Assembly: GCA_028023455.1 (NCBI GenBank)
Contig: JAQFVV010013287.1
Location: 67,001 to 131,000 of the forward strand
Origin: Epiperipatus broadwayi
Lineage: Eukaryota; Onychophora; Udeonychophora; Euonychophora; Peripatidae
Direction of reading: 5' to 3'
DNA: 64,000 bases
A program made the position numbers and the translations under genes. The notes beneath the pieces are model-generated. The model saw only the letters and a list, made by a program, of their open reading frames with translations. It ran no database searches and was not told the DNA's origin. The stretch's first letter is position 1, and every line of letters starts with the position of its first letter. Below, piece after piece: positions 58,834-64,000 of this stretch.

Positions 58834-60247
58834 TAAGAAAATGTTACAGGAAATTCTTGGTTTTGGTATGTATACAATACGTTCATCATTTGATTTCCTG
58901 ATAAAATTAATAATGTTGTTATTGATAATTGTGATATAATTTGCACATTTGATGTCAGTGAAATGTATGGATCAATTGATAGAATGACTTCTATTGAAAT
59001 AATTAATAATGTTAATGATGCATTAAAGTTATAAATGTTAACTTTAAAATAAAATGTATTGTTGAAACATTAAATTTTATTGATAAAAAAATTTATGTGA
59101 TTTTTAAGCATGAATTTTATAAAAGGAGTAATGGCTGGACAAAGGATCTTCCTAGAGTTGCCCAAATATGTAATTTTCTTATATCTACATATGAAGGAAA
59201 TATTTTGAAAAAGGAATATTATCAGGAAAATATTACTTTATACAATCAATATGTTGATGATGTTTTTGTTTGTGGAAAGCCTAATGCTATTAATGATTTT
59301 TTTAATGAATTAAATAATATAAATGGCTTAAATGGATTAAAACAGATGAAAATTTAATGAGTGTTCAATTTTTAGATCTCAAAATAACTAGAAACAAAGA
59401 TAAAGTGGATTACTATATGAATCTTAAACCCATAGCAAAAAGAGGATATATTCCATACGAATCAAAAGTACCAATGTCCCATAAAATGGCAGGTATAAAG
59501 TCCTTCTTATTGAAAAATGATAACCTTTATAAATATACATCAGATAAAATTAAAATATTGAAATTTATTATAATGAATTGTTAAACATTGGATATAATTA
59601 TGATTGTGTTTATTATACTGTCAAAAAATTAATTCCAAATTTAATAATAATATTAATAATAATGTTAATTCTTGTGATAAAAAATTTTGGATATCAATAC
59701 TATATATTTCAAAACAATAGGCAAGTTTCATTAAGAAAATTTATAAAGGTATATGTAATATTGCATTTAATGCACCACCTACATTAAAAAAATTAATATA
59801 AAGTTCAAAAGATAAGACTTTATTGTAAAATAAAAATTGCATCATTTACAAATGGACTTGTAGGTATGGCAGTGTATATATAGGTGAATCGAGGTGTACA
59901 TTGGAAAAAAGAACAAAGGAGTACTTGTTATTATTAAAGAGTTCAAAATACAAAACAAAATTATAAAAATAATGATAATTTATCAGCTTCTGTCTTTTAT
60001 GACCATAATAAATCATGTATACATGTTATTGATTTTAATTATAGTAATGTAAAAATATTGGAAATTGAAAAAAATAATAATAAAATAAAAATTAAAGAAG
60101 TGATGTTAATATATAAGTACAAGAAATATTTAATTAATAGGCAAGCAGCAAACATTAAGATTATGGAATTATGGAAAAGTTGGCATCATGAAATTATGGG
60201 AAAGCTAACAATTTAAAGTATTTGTTGATAAAAACTACAAAGATAGT
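58832..60247 (+). pseudogene. PLE family B copy: RT motif 3 to GIY-YIG C-terminus
   Basis: It starts just before RT motif 3 (CTFDVSEMYGSIDRM, about 58938-58985). The frame 59097-59357 carries motif 4 (KHEFYKRSNGWTKDLPRVAQ; GWPMG has become GWTKD) and YVDDVFVCGKPNAIND. 59357-59584 has VQFLDLKITRNKDKVDY and RGYIPYESKVPMSHKMAGIKS. The GIY-YIG tip is readable near 59850-59930 (YIGESRCTLEKR). The C-terminal DHNKSC block lies at 60000-60060. It stops inside the hammerhead (GTTGATAAAAACTAC, about 60223-60240) where (TA)n begins. It is the template for reading the copy at 12317-13627. Confidence 0.8.

Positions 60248-60341
<94 letters not shown>
60248..60341. repeat. (TA)n between PLE and family G insertions
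   Basis: A pure TA run of about 94 bp with element ends at both edges. Confidence 0.95.
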
Positions 60342-60344
<3 letters not shown>

Positions 60345-61179
60345 CACTAGATGGAGCTTAATAATAGCTCTAATCAAGCTTTATTTTATAAGTGCCGAAC
60401 GAGAAAGAATTTAAAATCTCTATCAGAAAGTCCCTTATCTCCAGACAAATTACTTCAAACTTGTAGCTCACCTCAGTGGAATGCTGGGATTCTAGAAACT
60501 AGATCTAAAATACTTCTAAAAAGTCAGCACTTATAAAACATGTTTCTATTAATTTAAAAGCATGAACTTTTCAGACATGTAAATGTCTTCAAATCCAGCC
60601 TTACAAAACAGATAGCATAGTGGTGACTTTTGAGTTAGTATTTTAAATCTAGTTTTTAGAGTCCCATCACTCCACTGAGGTGAAACACAATCTCGAAATC
60701 AATTGGTCTCAAGACAAGGAACTTCCCCATAGAGATTTTGAATTCATTCTCTTTTGGCTCTTATAAAATAAAGCTTGATTAGAGCTATTGGTAAGCTCCA
60801 TCTAGTGATCATTAAATGCAAGCTTAAAAGCAAGACACAAAATTTATGACTTGTTTTATTTATTATTATAAGTGTATCTTTGAAGGCTTTTGCAATGCTA
60901 TATTGCAGATGCTATTACTATATAGTGAAACAGCTGAATTCAGACTCATATAGCTACCTGGTTTGTAAGGCTGGATTTCAAGACATTTATGTGTCTGAAA
61001 AGTTCAGGCTTTCAAATTGATAGAAATGTGTTTTATAAGTGCTGACTTTTGAGTTAGTACTTTAGATCTAGTTTTTAGATCTTTCTCTTTCAGCACTTAC
61101 ACAATAAAGCTTGATTAGAGCTATTGGTAAGCTCCATCTAGTGATTATTAAATGCAAGCTTATAAGCAAGTTATAAAAT

Positions 61180-61180
<1 letters not shown>
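60342..61180. mobile_element. repeat family G: mirrored, tandem units with hammerhead remnants
   Basis: GATCACTAGATGGAGCTTA opens it on the left, and the reverse (AGCTCCATCTAGTGAT) recurs at 60795 and 61131, 336 bp apart. The layout is one minus unit against a plus tandem of about two units. (TA)n lies directly outside both ends (60248-60341 and 61181-61204). Hammerhead remnants lie at about 60440-60490 (minus) and 60666-60716 (plus). Non-coding; the frame 60351-60536 is not a gene. Confidence 0.7.
60666..60716 (+). ncRNA. degenerate hammerhead ribozyme, family G
   Basis: Core CTGAGGT (60675-60681, A9 changed to T), weak stem II, GAA (60695-60697), near-palindromic stem III ATCAATTGGT, cleavage base C at 60708. 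The minus copy at 60440-60490 has stem I TCCA/TGGA and the same CTGAGGT core. Confidence 0.4.
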
Positions 61181-61210
<30 letters not shown>

Positions 61211-61375
61211 GCGTGCTAATAGCTCTAAACAAACTTTTTTTATTTTATTTATGATAAATGCTACTACAAGAGAAGGCATTCAAATCATTTTTATCTTGGA
61301 TTGTCCCCATCCCCAGACCGGTTTCGACCTATGGGTCTCTTCAGTGAGGAGTTGGGACATTATATATATATATTA
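61181..61375 (-). mobile_element. hammerhead-bearing unit (family H) between (TA)n tracts
   Basis: Bounded by TA runs at 61181-61204 and 61361-61373. On the minus strand it begins with the ribozyme (61302-61359) directly after TA repeats. The far end has the CTAATAGCTCTAAACAAAC phrase of family G, so G and H may be related. The frame 61251-61433 is not a gene. Confidence 0.55.
61302..61359 (-). ncRNA. well-formed type I hammerhead ribozyme
   Basis: On the minus strand: outer stem I six pairs (61302-61307 with 61354-61359), an internal loop, inner stem I TCCTCA/TGGGGA (six pairs with one G-U), core CTGAAGA (61338-61344), stem II GACC/GGTC with a CATA loop, GAA (61323-61325), palindromic stem III ACCGGT (61317-61322), cleavage base C (61316). 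Every conserved core position is present; only the free position 7 is A. It has the standard core without the extra base seen in the PLE copies. Confidence 0.85.
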
Positions 61376-61427
61376 CCAGAAAATAATAAATTCTTACAAC
61401 AGCTATAAAAATATCAAATTTTTATAT

Positions 61428-61475
61428 ACATAAAAAGCCTTTTTCGGCACCTGATTTGGTGCCCTTTTCAAATGT
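61428..61475 (-). ncRNA. hammerhead-like ribozyme with U3/A8 core (family I)
   Basis: On the minus strand: stem I ACAT/ATGT, core TTGAAAA (61465-61471), extra G, stem II GGCACC/GGTGCC with a 6-nt loop, GAA (61443-61445), stem III AAA(GGCT)TTT, cleavage base T. All stems are perfect. The host repeat is not otherwise identified. Confidence 0.65.
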
Positions 61476-61499
61476 TAATAATCTAGTATGTTAATGAAC

Positions 61500-64000
61500 T
61501 ATTACAGATGTAAAACCATCTAGTGTTCAATAATAAAATTAAAACAAACAATACCAATATAAATCATTAAAATAAATCAGAACCTATATATAAATCCAGT
61601 AATTACAAAATAATTGACTATACCATAACAATATAATAAATAAAATAAATTACATGCATTTTTTACAATTATATATATATAAAATACATATTTTCCGGGT
61701 TCTCCGTTAAAAATTTTTAAAAATTTTTAAATTTTATTGGGTGGGTGGGGGAGAGAGTGTTGTTTTATAAAATAAAATAAATTTTGGTTGGGTGAAAAAA
61801 AATAAAAAAAAATATATATATATGTCAATTTATATAATTTCCCATTCATTTTTAATTAACCAATTATTAACCGAATATATAGAAGTCTTGTAAATATTCA
61901 AATAATTATTTTAATTATTTTTAATATAATATGTTTCATATATTTGTCTTCTTTTTGGATATTTGATGTAATTTAAATATTTAATACTTTTTTGTAGCAT
62001 TTATTATATGCTCATATTTCAATTAATGAATGTGTAATGCAGATTTATCATCCTTTCTATTAATTCCTTTATTATGTTTTTTGGCTCTTACCTCTATATT
62101 GAAATTCTGGTAAACACCATAGATGTCTGTGAATATATATGAACTATTATGTTGAATTTAGTATAAAATGCTTCTAACAATTTAATAAAATTACTATTTT
62201 TTTTAAAAAAAATCTATTCACATACTTTTCAAATATATAAATAAAATACTAACATGGAAATGACTATTTCTTAGTCATGTATAGTATTTAACAGAAATAA
62301 ATAAAAACAGCAATAATAAACTTAAAATTAATTCTAACATAAATCACTACTAATATTTGTGCTTTTGAAAGAATTAATTGTAATAAGAACTGGATATGAA
62401 ACCTTTGTAAAATCTTTTATAAGGCCATTATTTTATAACATAGATGGCATGGGTGCAATATAAAATCAATTACCATTTCATTTATTTATTAAGTTTTCAA
62501 ACTAATACTTTGTAAAGATAAATTATTAAACCACAAATTATATTGTTCAGTATGAAAGAAACTGTTATCTTTCTGATCATCATTAATCTTTAAAGAATTG
62601 ATTGTTGACAATTTCTCCAATTCATGAAAAAAATCAATGCATTGTGATAGCTTTTTTTAAATTTCTGATGTGTTTATTACAGTGTCATTCACAGTTCGTC
62701 TGAGAACTTATTCAAACACTGACTAAATCTCAGTTGAAATAATCCTTGCATTTTCACCAATGCTAATTCATTGTATATAATATCTTTACATGACAATGTA
62801 TATCAATGACAAAATATGGTATTTAACTAAAATGTTATTATGCCTGAAAAGTAAAAGATAATGTATAGCATTGGTATACTTATAATAGTATCAATATTTA
62901 TAACTCATGATCAGAATAGAACTAAGTACTTCATTATATAAAATCCCCACAACTTTAAAATATTGATGGGGTAATTTTTATTATAATGTAATCATGGTAA
63001 TAGATTAAAAGAATTTATGTGAACAATGTTTTCTATCAATTTGTGTTCAGTTGTCTCATTAAATATCAAATTTACTAAGAGAATGAATATACATTATTAT
63101 GTATTTATCGAAGTATAATTGTTACAGATATATTTAAAAAAAAAAGATATAATAAACATATTTTTCTCTCCCAAAAACTTTGTTAATATTTATTAAAACA
63201 AAATAATTTTTTACTTCATTTGTGTTCATATGCATATTAGATTTTAAGATACGGTATTATAAATACTGCTTTTTCTTCTTGAAGCATTTATTCCTCACTC
63301 ATCACCCATTCTATATAGTCCTGTTTAGTGACTTCTTTACAATTTTTTTTTATTTGCTGGCTAGAGTTTTGTGATGTCTTTCTAAAGAGATTTACACAGT
63401 TGGTTAAGACTTTTTTTCATTTATATAATAAAACTTTTCAATTTACAGCAAATATGAAATTGGCATATAAGCAACATTTTTATAAGCCCACAATGCTGAT
63501 AGTAATGGCAGATATATTTAGTGATGTCTACCCAATCATAATTAAAGTTTTCAAGTCAATCACTTGGTTTTCCATATTTTAAAAGTTGCATGTAATTCTT
63601 AATACACAGGCTCACTTGCATCTGGAATTAACATTTTGTAGTTCATATTTCTCATGCACATTTTTCAGATTGACTAACGATTAAGGGTAAAACAAAACAT
63701 AAATATTGTCTAAATTTAGTTTTGTACTATCTCATTTCTGGTTTTATTAAATTAGAAAAAAAAAAAAAACAGGATATATTTTCTCCTTAATTGTAACTTT
63801 TTTACTTTAAAAACTTAATCCTTTAAATTCATTTTAATATTTTTAAGATGACCATTAATTAGCTTTTTTTTCACTTTGGAAGAATTAATTAATTAACACT
63901 CTAATCGCAATCTTCAACATTGTCTTTTTTTTTTCAAAGGAAATTATTATATATTTTTTCTTTATCAATAAATATTTCAATTATAAAATATAATCAATAC
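61500..64000. other. AT-rich non-coding DNA, no gene seen
   Basis: No family motif or RNA. The 84-residue plus-strand frame 63328-63582 is hydrophobic and Phe-rich, with no recognised domain and no supporting signals. The patch 61696-61815 (GGGTGGGTGGGGGAGAG plus A/T blocks) looks like noise. Confidence 0.4.

Noticed and set aside
63328-63582. 84-residue plus-strand frame as a possible host gene
   Set aside because: No domain, no start context or splice support, composition as expected from AT-rich random sequence.

Overview
This is an AT-rich, intron/exon-poor stretch of a metazoan (most likely invertebrate) nuclear genome. The evidence is the very dense (TA)n, (TAA)n and (CA)n microsatellites, the many dead non-LTR retroelements, and above all the Penelope-like elements (PLEs), which encode a reverse transcriptase (RT) followed by a GIY-YIG endonuclease. 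I cannot assign a phylum; a mollusc, cnidarian or flatworm would all fit. I see no convincing host protein-coding gene, rRNA or tRNA. Nearly every other open frame is microsatellite translation.

The dominant content is PLEs and small hammerhead-ribozyme (HHR) repeats. Almost all of them share one layout: two copies of the same element, 5'-truncated to different extents and joined 5'-to-5', with the left copy on the minus strand, the right copy on the plus strand, and the 3' ends pointing outward, usually into a (TA)n tract. I count thirteen or more such mirrored insertions: 12317-14025, 14089-14326, 15299-19475, 26206-27581, 27653-27921, 30213-31470, 34766-35330, 35645-36905, 36924-39545, 39745-40790, 51300-51850, 58285-58505 and 58612-60247. 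Three non-coding repeat families (5640-6800, 28421-29411, 60342-61180) have the same mirror plan and also carry tandem units of about 336-446 bp, like animal retrozymes.

The best-preserved element is the 15299-19475 pair. Its two arms of about 2.05 kb are nearly identical, and each is broken by a different homopolymer frameshift. The PLE 3' ends carry hammerhead-like folds, seen in several families. Stem I and stem II covary between copies and stem III is palindromic. In at least three families the core reads UUGANAA instead of CUGANGA, so both partners of the 3-8 core pair are changed together (C3 to U, G8 to A), and one extra base lies before stem II. Two further HHRs at 61302-61359 and 61428-61475 fold especially well; the first has a canonical core.

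Other layers: a decayed CR1/Jockey-like LINE on the minus strand (47605-50545), a decayed RTE-like LINE on the plus strand (about 55790-57840) split by a nested tandem repeat, a dead CCHC zinc-knuckle gag-like remnant (42240-43300), a 337-bp inverted-repeat MITE flanked by TTAA (21771-22107), a degenerate 45-bp minisatellite (45415-45990), a 440-bp mixed triplet array (46393-46845) and very long (TAA)n arrays. Two short stretches (58679-58830 and 61696-61815) look like sequencing or assembly noise. The remaining intervals (1-2150, 6800-12200, 19560-21770, 22112-24440, 29440-30140, 32090-34740, 43300-44890, 51850-55100, 61500-64000) show no gene I can support.
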